A DNA stretch of 64,000 nucleotides from Symbiodinium natans (GCA_905221605.1 CAJNDS010000713.1:706664-770663), one strand, 5' to 3'; shown: positions 10,257-20,403, counted from the first letter of the stretch. A program made the numbers and translations. The notes: generated by a model not told the origin, from the sequence alone.

Positions 10257-10828
10257 TGTGAAAATATGACATTTCTTTGTTTGCCTAGTTGCTTGCAGGT
10301 ACATGTGTAGAACATGAGTGCTGTGACATGGCAAGAACATGTTTTGTTTTGGCATGAGCATGTTTGCATGACATGAAGGTGCTTTGACTTGACATGTTTT
10401 GGTTTGCAAGTCCGAGGATGAGTTTTGGGAAGCACAGAGGCTTTAGCTCTCGGGAGTTGACCTGAGAGTCATCTGGAAGTGCTGAAGCAAAGCTCTGAGG
10501 AACAGACTTTGGCCGTTACTCACTCCGTGTGCCTTGCCCCGTCGTTCGTACCGTGTCGTGACTGTTTGACACTTGACTGAGGCATTCTGAGAGCATGCTG
10601 TATGTTTTGCAACAGACCTGAAGTCCTGAAGCAGTAACCAAGATGTTTTGCATGTTACTTTTGCATTCTCCTTTGTCTAAACAAAGTTGAGATGTCGTTT
10701 GAAGACTTGAAGCCTTTGCTCTTGGAGAGAGCACCTTTGCTGACTGAAGACAGTGCAGCTGAACACTGACGTGTTTGGCTCAAGTGCGAATGGAAAAAGC
10801 AGTCTGCGCTAAAACTCTGCTTTTCACA
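10257..10828 (+). repeat. 5' LTR of element C
   Basis: 572 bp, beginning TGTGAAAATATG and ending CTTTTCACA (TG...CA ends). It is repeated at 20404-20978. It is rich in dispersed ACATG motifs and holds TTTGGCTCAAG near its 3' end. It should contain the promoter and polyadenylation signals; no clear TATA box was seen. Confidence 0.93.
10774..10784 (+). promoter_or_regulatory. Spliced-leader-like 11-mer in the 5' LTR of element C
   Basis: TTTGGCTCAAG matches the 3' end of the dinoflagellate spliced leader. It lies 45 bp before the LTR end and about 85 bp before the proposed gag ATG. It could be a retained leader from a trans-spliced ancestor, or chance. Confidence 0.4.
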
Positions 10829-10841
10829 TGGTGGCGGAGCG
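10829..10841 (+). other. Candidate primer-binding site of element C
   Basis: TGGTGGCGGAGCG abuts the 5' LTR and begins TGG, complementary to a tRNA CCA end. The primer tRNA would end in GCTCCGCCACCA. I cannot name the tRNA. Confidence 0.6.
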
Positions 10842-10868
10842 TCCTGAAGAGACGTTCCAGGAAAAGCC

Positions 10869-13800
10869 ATGGCCCAAGTTCCGGACGCGTCTACAGTGCC
10901 AGTACCTGATGTGAGCCCTGAGGAAGAGGCTTTGCTGTTTTGGGTCTCAAGGACAACCGACAGCACCTGCTGGAGGAGCGAACCCTTTTGCGTCGCCTCC
11001 GGCAACTCCAGCTCAAGCTCATGCTTCGCCTACTGGAAGCCAAGTGGGTGGAGTACAAGCTGGAAATGGCCTTGGTGAAGGCAACTTCCAAGCCATCTTC
11101 TTGGAGATGCTAAGGCAGCAAAGTCAGGCCAACCAGCAGAACCAGCAGTTGATAGCTGCCCGTTTGGTTGCGGAGGCTGCAGCTAGAGCCAAGACGGAAG
11201 ACCCGTTTGCAGCTGCACCGAGCACACCTTCTGTGCCTTGTGCAGGAGCTACCTCGTCTTCGAGCTCTGTTCGGAGCCCATTGGTGCAGAATAGGGCGGA
11301 GAAGTACCTTCCATCTCTGCCGATGCTAGAGCATCAAGGCATGAACAAGGGCAGGATGCGAGAAGTCGAGACATGGCATGCCTACCTGGAGACACTGTCA
11401 TCGTGGCTTGCTCTTCAAGATGAGTCTTTCGTTCGAGAGTTGCAACTCTGCGTCAAGCAAAAGAATGAGATCCTTCAGAAGGATTTGGCGGATGATGTTG
11501 CTGCTCGAAGTGCGAAGCTTTACTACTATCTCACCCAATCTCTCTCACGTTGGGAAAGAGGTCAAGAGTTGCTACGCTCGTGCTCGAAAAGGCAGTCTCT
11601 CAGTGCCTGCGGATACGAGGCTGTGAGGACCATCACGCAGCAATACAGCATCGTGTCTCGCATGGAAGCTGTCTACGTGCGGGAGCAGTGCCTCAAGTTG
11701 GCGACTACGTGCCAGCATCACCGACGGCCGACAGACCTCATCCGTCACTTGGAGGACGAGTTTTCTCGTGCCGAATCCAAGCTTGGGAACTTTCCAGAGT
11801 TGCGTCTCACGGAGGCTGACCGCTGCAGTGTTTTGCTGCAAGCTCTGAGCCAGGAGCTCAGACAGTACGTCGTTCTTCATGGAAAGAGCAACGACTGGAC
11901 ATCGCTGAGCGATAGCCTTCGGTACTATGAGGAGCAGCTTCGTCTGTGTGAGGGTCCCTTTTCCTCAAATCGGCAGATGTCAGGAAAGGGTGACAAGCTT
12001 TGTGACCACTGTGGACGAAAGGGACACCTGGCTAAGGACTGCTGGAGCCGTCAGCGTGAAGCCGGTGAAAAGGGCAAGAAGGGCGACAAGGGCAAGAAGG
12101 GCGATGGCAAGGGAGCGCAGAATCCCAAAGGAAAGCCACGCTCTCCAACGCCGAAAGGCGGAAAAGGCGGCAAAGACAAGGAGCAGAAGCCCGACAAGCC
12201 TGATAAAGGCAAGGGCAAAGGCAAGAAGAAGAAGAAGGCTAGAGCCCGGGCTATGGGAGAACCAGAGTCCGAGGCAGAGTCCGAGTCTTCGAGGACCTCC
12301 ACCGTGATGGCGATGAGGTTTGCCAAGCCTTCTGCTGTACGAGAAGTACTGAGCCAGCCTGAGCCTGAGAAGCCTAAGCCCGTAGAGGCAGTCCCTAGAC
12401 CGGTCGCTGTAGGGCCGAAAGTCACTGTAGATGAGAAGGTAGGCACCCTGACTGGAAGCACCTCGAAGGGAGATGCGGCATACGTCTGCGCTTCGCTGCA
12501 GGTAGAGCATCGTGATGTGTGGCTGGTCGATAGTGGAGCCACATGCCACATCGTCTCAGCAGATCATCTGTCAGGATTTCGTGTCTGCAAGTACCATGAT
12601 CGCACGGTGACGCTCTATAGTGCCTCAGGAGACATCATAAACGTATCGAATGTCGTTGATCTGGAAGTTCGTTTCGGCGACGTTTCGTTGACGTTGGAGG
12701 ACGTCCTTGTGGCGGACGTGCCTTTCAATGTGGTATCTCCGTGGTCCGCGTCGGAACGGGGCTGGAAGACGCACCTTGCGCGCACCGGGTCTCGCATTTA
12801 CAAGGGTGGAAAGAAGAATGTCCGCCTGGTTGGGGCGAAACGGGCCTGGTGGGCGATTAGCGGAAAGAAGCAGAAAGCTCCTAAACGCCCATCCAAGGGA
12901 TCGGACATGGAGATCGACTCTCTTCCTGTTGACAAGGAACCCAGGAAAGACATTACTGCAGGACCAAGCATCCTGAAGAAGACTTCGAAAGAAGCGAAGA
13001 GTGATGAGAAGCCTGGAAAGGACGAGAAGTCTATCCGCCACGTCTTGACGGGAACGCCGTTTGAGTTCATGTTGCGCGGTTTGAGGGCTGAAGTTAGGAG
13101 TAGGTCCCTGGAAATTCCTGAAGAACACGCCGGTAGGAAACCGCACGACATGATCTGTACTAGGAAAACGCCTGTCCTGAGTGGTGATAGGAGCCTGTGT
13201 TCCGAAAGTCTGGTTAGGAAACTTCATGACTCTGTTAGGAAATGCCATGTTTTTGTCAGACAGCAACATGATTTTTGGCAGCGGCATGTGTGCGCAGTTT
13301 GGAACGTGATGTTTTTGCTGGCATGTCTTGTGAAGGGGTTGTGTTTGAAAGGCTTTTCGCTTCTGATCTTCGGCAGTGAAGGTTTGAGGTGTGCCCTTAA
13401 AGGAAGTGAGTGCCCCAAAGCAACCGAGCCAGGCATGTTTTGCGTTAGGAAGCCCAAAAGGACCTCAAAAGGCTTGAAGTGCGCATGTTTGTCCGCAGCC
13501 ATTTTGCTTGTTTGCGTGTCTTGGTTTTCCCTGAGGGAAGGTACTGAGCATGTCGGAACCGCCAATGGAGGTGGAGCGAGATTCCCACAACTCTCCAGCG
13601 GAGAGTGCCGGGCAGGAGGTTGTGTTTTTGAATGCACCAGTAGAGCCTGCACCAGCAGAGGCGGCGCCAGTCGAGACTGCGGATGCAGAGGCTTCAGCTG
13701 CCCCCTTCAATGTTTTCTCGAGGCCTCCGAGTCAAGTTGCAGTACCTTCGCCTACGGTGGCTGCATCAGAGACAGGAGAGACAGAAGAGGAGGAAGCATG

Positions 13801-15636
13801 GGGAAAATGGAGGGCAAGCAAGGCCAGGCCTTCGCAGCCATCAGCCGAGCCGTCGCTGATAGTGAAGTGGAGAAGCATGCTGAGGGGACCGCGCTTCAGG
13901 TATTTCATGCAAGCGATACGACAACAGCGAGAAGATCTTATTGCATGTGGATACCCTGTGCCGGCAATTCCAGAGAACAACCTGGAACCTGCAGTTCCAC
14001 TTATGTCTATCGGAGATGGGATCGTTTATCCTTCCCGCCAGGGGACCATCTTTGCGTCATTGACAGATGCTTTGATGACCGACGGCTACCTCCTCGAGGT
14101 TGGGCAGAAGCTCCTTGGGCGGATCCAACGTCCAGACCCAGATGTGGGGCCGTGCCTGGGAACGGGTTGGTCCAAGAGGCTTCGCGATCACGATCCCGAT
14201 CCTCTGGATGGAACGCCCTACATCAGCGCGGAGGTTGCGTGGGCGCTGTGGCTGCCCGAGTTTCCGGAAGCCCCGGAGCAAGGAGGCATCCTTCCGGTGA
14301 AGAGAAAGAGGGATTTTTCCCAGCTCACCGACGAGTTGTTGGACGAGCATACTACAAGGTTCGAACTCGCGGGTCAAGGCCGCACTCTTCACCAACGCGG
14401 CGTGCGTGCAAGGGACGCGCGTGCAGCTATCGAAGGGTATACTCCCGATCCGAGTCACCTACGCCACCAGAGTGGAGGGGACGTTGCTGCGCTGGGTTAC
14501 ATCAAGCGTATCCTCAAGGTCCTGACCGTTTACGAGGCCATGCCGGAAGCAGAACGCAACCTTTTGGCTGGAATGTATCCAGACGACGTCGAGCTCCAGC
14601 TCGAGTGGGTGCCAGGCTCAGCCATCAGGCATGGGTGGCGTGCGTTAATGGGGGCAATGGATCAGCGCACCCGGCGCTATATCGAGTTCGAAGCAGAGGT
14701 CCGAAAATGGGAGGACTTGCAGTCCGCTCGACCCAAGGTCAAGGCCAGAAGAACGGGTGCAGCTGCTTCCACAGATACTGGAGGTGGAATTGGAGCGATG
14801 AACGAAGGCTCGGAGACTGGAGCCATGAACGAAGGCTCGGAGACAGAGTCTGCAGAGTCATCCTCGGCAAGTTCGTCGGACGAATCGATTCAATGGGGGA
14901 ATACATGATGCAGAGCCGGACCAGAGTTTTGGCGCTCATCGAAGCGGAGAAAGCCTTGAAAGATGTGGGCTCCTCTGCGCCGCCCCCACCGTCTCCTATC
15001 ATTATGGAGCCATCGCCGGTTGCGAAGGACGGGTACAAGTTCGATCCAGCATCTCTAGGAGCCCCTCTGGGGGACACTGCAGCTCCATCAACACCGGTAC
15101 CTCCTTCGCCTTCCGCAGTTTCATTGGCCCCTTTGAAGTCATTCAAGTTCTTGGATGTCCCACCTGTTGCTTCTTCTGGTCCCTCGGACCACAGTGTGGA
15201 GCCTATGGTGGTGGAAAAGGAGCGGGCCCCAGAAACTCCAGGACCCACGGCACCGGTTGGAGCTCCAATTTCCGCAACGGAGAGTGTGCCGGAGACCCCT
15301 CCTCCAGGGGAAATTCCAGGTCCCGGTTATGTCCCGAAGGCAGCTCCTGGGGAAATTCCAGGTGCTCTGTCGAAAGCCCAGGGGGCACCAGCGGGGGCTA
15401 CACCGAAGGCCTGGTCTGTGGTTCCAACTTCCTCGCCTTTGACGGTTCCAGAAGCGCCAGTGGCTGTAGAGTCTTTGCCTGCAGTTCCAGAGCCAGCAAC
15501 CGTGACAGCGGAGGAAGGGCCTACCTCCGAGACCGCTACATCATCCGCAGCGGGTGCCCTTCCGCCTCCGGGCGGCTTGGGTCAAACAGCCGAAGAGAGG
15601 GAGTTTGTGCTTCCTTCCCCTTGCCAGAAGAAGTGA
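10869..15636 (+). CDS. Element C: gag-protease frame, continuing open to 15636
   Basis: Gag probably starts at ATG 10869 in a GCCATGG context (MAQVPDASTVPV). It needs a +1 shift near the TTTTGGG at 10940-10946 to join the main frame, which is open from 10915 to 15636. In the main frame, numbering from 11044: gag core (SWLALQDESF, ACGYEAVRTITQQYSIVSRM), CCHC knuckle at residues 320-333 (CDHCGRKGHLAKDC), a Lys/Gly tail, and the aspartic protease motif LVDSGATCH with DSG at 496-498. After TPFEFMLR come repeated RK-x-H segments and two hydrophobic stretches (about 13310-13365 and 13490-13530). From 13550 to 14905 the frame stays open but reads like the shadow of another ORF. From 14905 it is again protein-like and Pro/Ala-rich. 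Gag forms the particle and the protease processes it. Where the natural product ends is unclear. Confidence 0.85.
13550..14908 (+). CDS. Element C: extra 452-aa ORF between protease and integrase (ORF-X)
   Basis: ATG start at 13550 and TGA at 14906-14908, in a frame different from gag-protease. The N-terminal 110 residues are acidic and Pro/Ala-rich. Residues about 110-390 look globular (RSMLRGPRFRYFMQAIRQQ, ALWLPEFPEAPE, GYIKRILKVLTVYEAMPEAE). The C-terminus is Lys/Arg-rich and then Ser/Glu-rich, with a doubled GAMNEGSET repeat. I recognise no family. It is absent from element B, where protease and integrase are only about 165 residues apart. The whole ORF overlaps an open gag-protease frame, and its stop overlaps the next ATG as ATGA. 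It might be an accessory replication or host-interaction protein of the element, but that is a guess. Confidence 0.7.
   Translation: MSEPPMEVERDSHNSPAESAGQEVVFLNAPVEPAPAEAAPVETADAEASAAPFNVFSRPPSQVAVPSPTVAASETGETEEEEAWGKWRASKARPSQPSAEPSLIVKWRSMLRGPRFRYFMQAIRQQREDLIACGYPVPAIPENNLEPAVPLMSIGDGIVYPSRQGTIFASLTDALMTDGYLLEVGQKLLGRIQRPDPDVGPCLGTGWSKRLRDHDPDPLDGTPYISAEVAWALWLPEFPEAPEQGGILPVKRKRDFSQLTDELLDEHTTRFELAGQGRTLHQRGVRARDARAAIEGYTPDPSHLRHQSGGDVAALGYIKRILKVLTVYEAMPEAERNLLAGMYPDDVELQLEWVPGSAIRHGWRALMGAMDQRTRRYIEFEAEVRKWEDLQSARPKVKARRTGAAASTDTGGGIGAMNEGSETGAMNEGSETESAESSSASSSDESIQWGNT
14905..15636 (+). CDS. Element C: Pro/Ala/Glu-rich segment downstream of ORF-X
   Basis: This reads from ATG 14905 (ATGATG, MMQSRTRVLALIEAEKAL) in the same frame as gag-protease, so it is either that polyprotein's tail or a separate 243-codon ORF. 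It is low-complexity (PPPPSP, repeated GEIPG), like a flexible linker. The ATG overlaps the ORF-X stop as ATGA, as in stop-start coupling. The end overlaps the pol open frame, which is one base back; no canonical X-XXY-YYZ slippery heptamer was seen in the overlap. Confidence 0.55.
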   Translation: MMQSRTRVLALIEAEKALKDVGSSAPPPPSPIIMEPSPVAKDGYKFDPASLGAPLGDTAAPSTPVPPSPSAVSLAPLKSFKFLDVPPVASSGPSDHSVEPMVVEKERAPETPGPTAPVGAPISATESVPETPPPGEIPGPGYVPKAAPGEIPGALSKAQGAPAGATPKAWSVVPTSSPLTVPEAPVAVESLPAVPEPATVTAEEGPTSETATSSAAGALPPPGGLGQTAEEREFVLPSPCQKK

Positions 15637-15698
15637 AGGCCTTAAAGGCTGTGCGGAATTCTTCCTTTTGTGGAATTGTTTCTGAACGCGCCGATCGC

Positions 15699-18600
15699 AT
15701 GTCTTGCGCGTTGGAAAAACACAGTGTCTTTCAGGCTTGTTTGGACTTGGAAAGAAGCATGAGTGAAGCAGTTGAACAGACATGTTGCTGTGTGAGACTT
15801 GCTTGGTTAGGAGTGTGCGAGCTTGAAGGTCCCTTGAAGAGAAGCCCAAAAGAACTTCGATCTTCTCGGCAGTACCCTCAAAGATCCGAAATACCCTCAA
15901 GTGTGAACCTCAGAAACGCCACGAACCCAAACCTCCTGAACATGAGTCATGACAGACCCCTGCCGGCCAGGAGTGCTTTGTTTTGCATGCCAGGAGAAGC
16001 ATTGGATGTTTTCGCTTGCTTGGCGATCTATGTGATAGCAAGTCTCTTGGGGGGTTCGTTCTGGTTAGGGTTTCGATTCTTGAAGATGTGTTTGAAAAGG
16101 TTTCGAGGAGTTGGTGACTACCCTCAACTTGTATCCCGAAAGTACCGTTTACACCATCGTCGTAAAGGAGTCCGAGTGCGAATCAAGACTCGTTTCTGTT
16201 ATGTTCGAGTTGATGTAGAACGTACTCTGGTCTTTAGCAGGCACGTTGTGAAACCAACTTGGAGCTCAGGTTTTAAAGCCTCTTTGAAGTTCGCATGTAA
16301 GGCCATGTGCTTGGGCCTTTGTCTCGACAGGAACTTGTGGAGCTTGTTGGTGTGCATGGCATGGTGTTGTGCTTGGAGTGTGTGTGGTTGTTGTTTGTTG
16401 AGAAGAAAGGGCGATGATGAAAAAGGGAGCAGATCCACTTCTGAGCACAGCCACTTGAGAGTTGTGCGTGGACTGCCCCTCCCCGGTAAGGGGACGCAAG
16501 CTGAGCCCTTAGAACTCGACAGTGACACACCACGTTCTTCAGAGAGAGAAGAGAGAGGAGAAAAAGAGAGTCCGCTTCCGAAGCCTCAAGGTGCTGAACC
16601 ACCTAAACCCCCGGAACCGCCTGGAGGTGCAGAAGTTTCAGATAGGATACCTCTGCGAAGTGTGGCTTTGCAAGTGCATAGATCCAGAGGTCATTTTCCT
16701 TATGATGTGAACTGTGAGGCCTGCACCTCGAGTAAAGGGAAGGTTCCTGCGAGACGCTTGCGAAGGCGTTTGCAACGCGAGGACCAGACGATAGGAATGG
16801 ATTTCTACTACTTCGGTCGTCTTCGTGTGCTGCTTCTTGCACATTGCTCTTCGAACTATACCACGGTCATCCCGGCCATGAATTTGGATGATCCGGATCT
16901 GTTTTACAACATTGGACGAGTGATTCGCGAAATGGGTCTTGTGAATAAAATGGTCACAGTGAGATGTGATCAGGAGTCGGCTTTGATGTCTTTAGCCGAA
17001 AAATTGACTACCCGTACAGGTGATGTAGCTGTTTCTGGCGTCATTGTGGACGTCGTGCCCGGGTATCGCCCTCAGTCAAAAGGCGCTATTGAAAGACAAG
17101 TAGAAACTATGAAGCAGGGATTTTGGGCAGTGTGGTTAGACTTGGAGAGAGAAGTTGCGCGGAATTCCGCGCCGGAAGACTGGAACAAGAAGCTTCCGCT
17201 GGGAGGAATGCTCTGGCAAGCTTGTGTCCTTTACAGCGCCAGGTGCTACAACCTCTGGAGCTTTAGTCACCAGGATGTGACTACGCCCATTGACCGGCTG
17301 CACGAGGAGATTGTGCATCGTACGAGGACCCTGCCGTTTGGATGTCTTGTCTACGCTAAAGTAGGGGGCTCAAAAGCGCATCAACAGAAGTACAGGGGAA
17401 AGAAAACAGTGAAAGCTGTGTATCTAGGGCCTAAAGAGCCTAGAGGGGGCGGTGTCTTTGCTGCTCCAGTGGGTCAGACTGAGATCGATATCTTTCCTGT
17501 CTGTAGGGCCTTAGAAGGAGCGAAAGGTGAGCCTGTCTACGACGTAGGGGCCATACACGCTCTGTCTACTTCACAGCCTCTGGTTCTAGACCCAGCGGAT
17601 CCTGAAAGGCCCATCATGTTTGAGCCACCACCTGATCCGGTGAAGTCAGAAGACCCTGACCCGGGGTTTGAAAACGAAGATGAAGAGATGGTACCAGATG
17701 ATCCTGATCCTCTGAATGATATTCCGTCTTACGTGGAACCCACAGATGATGAGGGGGAAGGCGGACTTGGGTCACCGGAAATGCAGCCGGATGACCTAGA
17801 GGACATGGAAATTGACTGGCTAACTAACCATCTGTTAGAGTCTTTGTTCAAAGGACCGGACATTCTGGCCACGTCTAAAGAAGTAGCTGATTCGTTTACT
17901 CTCAAATTCGGAGGGAGTAAGATCAAGTGCCAAGTACCCCGAAACGCCGTTTCTGAGACCTCAGGTGAACAGTTAGACCCTGAACTTCTGTATGCTTCGA
18001 TGAAGTTGGAGCTTGAGGAACTCGAGTCTTTTGGAGTAGGAAAAGTGATCTCTGAAGCTGAGGCCCGCAAGTCGGCGCGAGAGAGCGGTCGGAGGGTTCT
18101 CACGAGCAGGTGGGTTAACACGATCAAACGTAAAGGTCTTTACCGTTCCCGCCTCGTTGTTAGAGATTACGCTTCAATGGGAGGCACGACGCTTTCAGAA
18201 GGCATCTACAGCCCGACTACGAGTTTAGAGGGTTTAAGGCTTCTTTTGGCATTGCTTTGCAAGAAAGGCTCAGTGTTGAGCTGTGACGTGAGCGTGGCTT
18301 TCATGCACGCTGCAGTGTCAAGGCCAGAGTACGTAGAGCTCCCAAACAATGTGAGTATTGCGGACTCTTCTGTTCCCCAAAAGGCAGAAAACAAGAAGGT
18401 GTATCTTCGTCTTCATAAAGCGATGAACGGATTGAGATCGGCACCGCTTTCTTGGTATAAGGAACTGAGTTCGTACTTGGAGAAGAGCGGATTCAGTCCA
18501 AGCCTGGACCCTACGATATACCGAAGGAAGACGTCGAAGGGTCTGACGTTGGTACTGTTCTATGTAGACGATTTGCTGATCTACTCCGAGGACCCATCGG

Positions 18601-20381
18601 AAGGTAAGAGAGTTTTCGAAGGACTGCAGAAACGCTACAAGCTGAAACTGACTGGAGAGCTTCCTGAGAATGGTGCGGGGGAAGTTTCCTTCTTGGGTAG
18701 GAGAATATTCCGACGTTCCGGAGACAAGCGCGTCTATTTCGGGCTAGATAGCAAGTACCTAGACGCGTGCTGCTCTGAGTACAATATAACCAAACCGAGC
18801 CCCAAACTCCCGTCGCTTGAAAAGCGATACTCCGACCTGGTTCGAAAAGGGCAAACTGAAAAGATTAGCCCGGCCGCACACGAAAAGTATCGTAGAACCC
18901 TTGGTCGGCTTGCATGGGCAGCCCTCTCCCGACCGGACCTGCAATTCTGTTGCGGGTTTTTGGGCCGGCACCAGGCGGCGCCAGACGAGGCTGCTGAAAC
19001 ATGCATGAGAGACGTCCTTAAGTGGATAAAAGGGCTTCCGCACCGAGTACAGGTGTTTCCATCAACTCGGGAGATCCTGGAAGATGATGCGGATCCTCAG
19101 GCGGTTTCCTGTTTTACAGACGCAAGCTGGAGTTTGAATTCGGTTAGTGGTGGTGTGATTACTTGGGAAAACTGCTGTCTGAAGACTTTTAGCAGAAAGC
19201 AATCAACCACAGCCCTGTCCAGCGCTGAGAGTGAGCTCGCGGCGCTCACGGAGATAGCCAGGGAAGGTCTCTACATTGCCCTCTTGACAGAGACCATCTT
19301 GGAAGGCATTCCGCAGGACAGGGAGACCGGTTACTATCTCTCGAAGGGTTACTCTGACTCTGAAAGCGCGGTTTGTATCTCAAAAATGGGAACATTGCTG
19401 AGGAAAGTTCGCCATTTCGAGTTAAGAGCCGCATTTCTCCAGGAACTTGTGGATCGTGGAAGGTTCACGATTGAGCACATACCGGGGGCCATCAACCCCG
19501 CAGATGCTCTAACGAAAAGTCCCACGAATGACAGTTTGGCAAGCTTGTGTGAGGCTTGTGGCTTGACCACCGAGCCGGTTGGCTGGGAAGAAAAAGCTTC
19601 AGGCACTAGCGTTTCGGTTACCTTTAAAGAGCCCAATACCTGCGACGAAGTGCTCGCAATTCCGAGCTCGTGGAAGGACGAGGCCTACAGAGTTGCTTCT
19701 GGGGAGGCCACCATGGTTGTCTTGGAACTCTGTTGCGAAGAGGAAAGCGCGATAGCACAAGCTTGTAAGCGGGAACGTGACATCGCGTACTTTGGAATCA
19801 CCAAGAAGCTAGACTTGCTGAGTAGAGAGGCTTCTTTGTTGCTAAAAGGGATTCTGGAAAAGATGGCTTCTAACGAAAGAATCTACGTGTATGCACACTT
19901 GTCTACGCCGTGCAGCGCAGGTAGTGGCCTTTGGCACCTGCGTTTCTCAAAGGACGTGAAGAACCGGGCGAGATGGAGAGCTAGTCTGGAGGTACACAAG
20001 AAGTCCTGGAGACGCATACGAGCAGTTTTCCAGGACTATGCTGGCCACGAGAGGCTCCTCCTCTCCCACGAATGGCCTAAAGGGTCTGGCCTTTGGGGAG
20101 AAACAGTCTACAAGTCAACAGCGAAAAGACTGGGACTCGAGCACGAGTGTTTGGTAGACCGGTGCTGTTTCGAGGAAGCTGGCAACCGTATCCTGAAGCA
20201 TTGGTGGTTCGTCAGTTCGGATTCAAGTTTTATCTGGACTTTATCCTCTTGTGTTTGCCCAGGAAACCACGAGCATGCGAGTGCTACTAGCATAGCAGCG
20301 ACAGGTGTCTATCCGCAGGGCTTAGGCCGATTCCTGGTGAAAGAAGCCAGGAAAAGTCTCGAAAGACGAAAGAAGGACTGA
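15699..20381 (+). CDS. Element C: pol polyprotein (integrase, RT, RNase H, C-terminal module)
   Basis: The frame is open from before 15621 to 20381, with its first ATG at 15699. Numbering from 15621: an unusual N-terminal region with two hydrophobic segments (about residues 128-152 and 225-262); integrase zinc site H353, H358, C365, C368; integrase core D394, D450, E491; reverse transcriptase with D889 (SCDVSVAF) and YVDD at 981-984; RNase H with D1167, E1203, D1246 and HIPGAINPADALTK. Residues 1365-1586 are the extra module (LELCCEEES, STPCSAGS with C1431, HEWPKG with E1484, ATGVYPQGLGRF). All catalytic residues looked for are present. With the near-identical LTRs this implies a recently active element. 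The frame is -1 relative to gag-protease. Confidence 0.93.
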   Translation: MSCALEKHSVFQACLDLERSMSEAVEQTCCCVRLAWLGVCELEGPLKRSPKELRSSRQYPQRSEIPSSVNLRNATNPNLLNMSHDRPLPARSALFCMPGEALDVFACLAIYVIASLLGGSFWLGFRFLKMCLKRFRGVGDYPQLVSRKYRLHHRRKGVRVRIKTRFCYVRVDVERTLVFSRHVVKPTWSSGFKASLKFACKAMCLGLCLDRNLWSLLVCMAWCCAWSVCGCCLLRRKGDDEKGSRSTSEHSHLRVVRGLPLPGKGTQAEPLELDSDTPRSSEREERGEKESPLPKPQGAEPPKPPEPPGGAEVSDRIPLRSVALQVHRSRGHFPYDVNCEACTSSKGKVPARRLRRRLQREDQTIGMDFYYFGRLRVLLLAHCSSNYTTVIPAMNLDDPDLFYNIGRVIREMGLVNKMVTVRCDQESALMSLAEKLTTRTGDVAVSGVIVDVVPGYRPQSKGAIERQVETMKQGFWAVWLDLEREVARNSAPEDWNKKLPLGGMLWQACVLYSARCYNLWSFSHQDVTTPIDRLHEEIVHRTRTLPFGCLVYAKVGGSKAHQQKYRGKKTVKAVYLGPKEPRGGGVFAAPVGQTEIDIFPVCRALEGAKGEPVYDVGAIHALSTSQPLVLDPADPERPIMFEPPPDPVKSEDPDPGFENEDEEMVPDDPDPLNDIPSYVEPTDDEGEGGLGSPEMQPDDLEDMEIDWLTNHLLESLFKGPDILATSKEVADSFTLKFGGSKIKCQVPRNAVSETSGEQLDPELLYASMKLELEELESFGVGKVISEAEARKSARESGRRVLTSRWVNTIKRKGLYRSRLVVRDYASMGGTTLSEGIYSPTTSLEGLRLLLALLCKKGSVLSCDVSVAFMHAAVSRPEYVELPNNVSIADSSVPQKAENKKVYLRLHKAMNGLRSAPLSWYKELSSYLEKSGFSPSLDPTIYRRKTSKGLTLVLFYVDDLLIYSEDPSEGKRVFEGLQKRYKLKLTGELPENGAGEVSFLGRRIFRRSGDKRVYFGLDSKYLDACCSEYNITKPSPKLPSLEKRYSDLVRKGQTEKISPAAHEKYRRTLGRLAWAALSRPDLQFCCGFLGRHQAAPDEAAETCMRDVLKWIKGLPHRVQVFPSTREILEDDADPQAVSCFTDASWSLNSVSGGVITWENCCLKTFSRKQSTTALSSAESELAALTEIAREGLYIALLTETILEGIPQDRETGYYLSKGYSDSESAVCISKMGTLLRKVRHFELRAAFLQELVDRGRFTIEHIPGAINPADALTKSPTNDSLASLCEACGLTTEPVGWEEKASGTSVSVTFKEPNTCDEVLAIPSSWKDEAYRVASGEATMVVLELCCEEESAIAQACKRERDIAYFGITKKLDLLSREASLLLKGILEKMASNERIYVYAHLSTPCSAGSGLWHLRFSKDVKNRARWRASLEVHKKSWRRIRAVFQDYAGHERLLLSHEWPKGSGLWGETVYKSTAKRLGLEHECLVDRCCFEEAGNRILKHWWFVSSDSSFIWTLSSCVCPGNHEHASATSIAATGVYPQGLGRFLVKEARKSLERRKKD

Positions 20382-20396
20382 CCGCGCAATAGGCAT

Positions 20397-20403
20397 GAGG
20401 GGG
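20397..20403 (+). other. Polypurine tract of element C
   Basis: GAGGGGG lies directly before the TGTG start of the 3' LTR and 15 bases after the pol stop codon. Confidence 0.8.
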
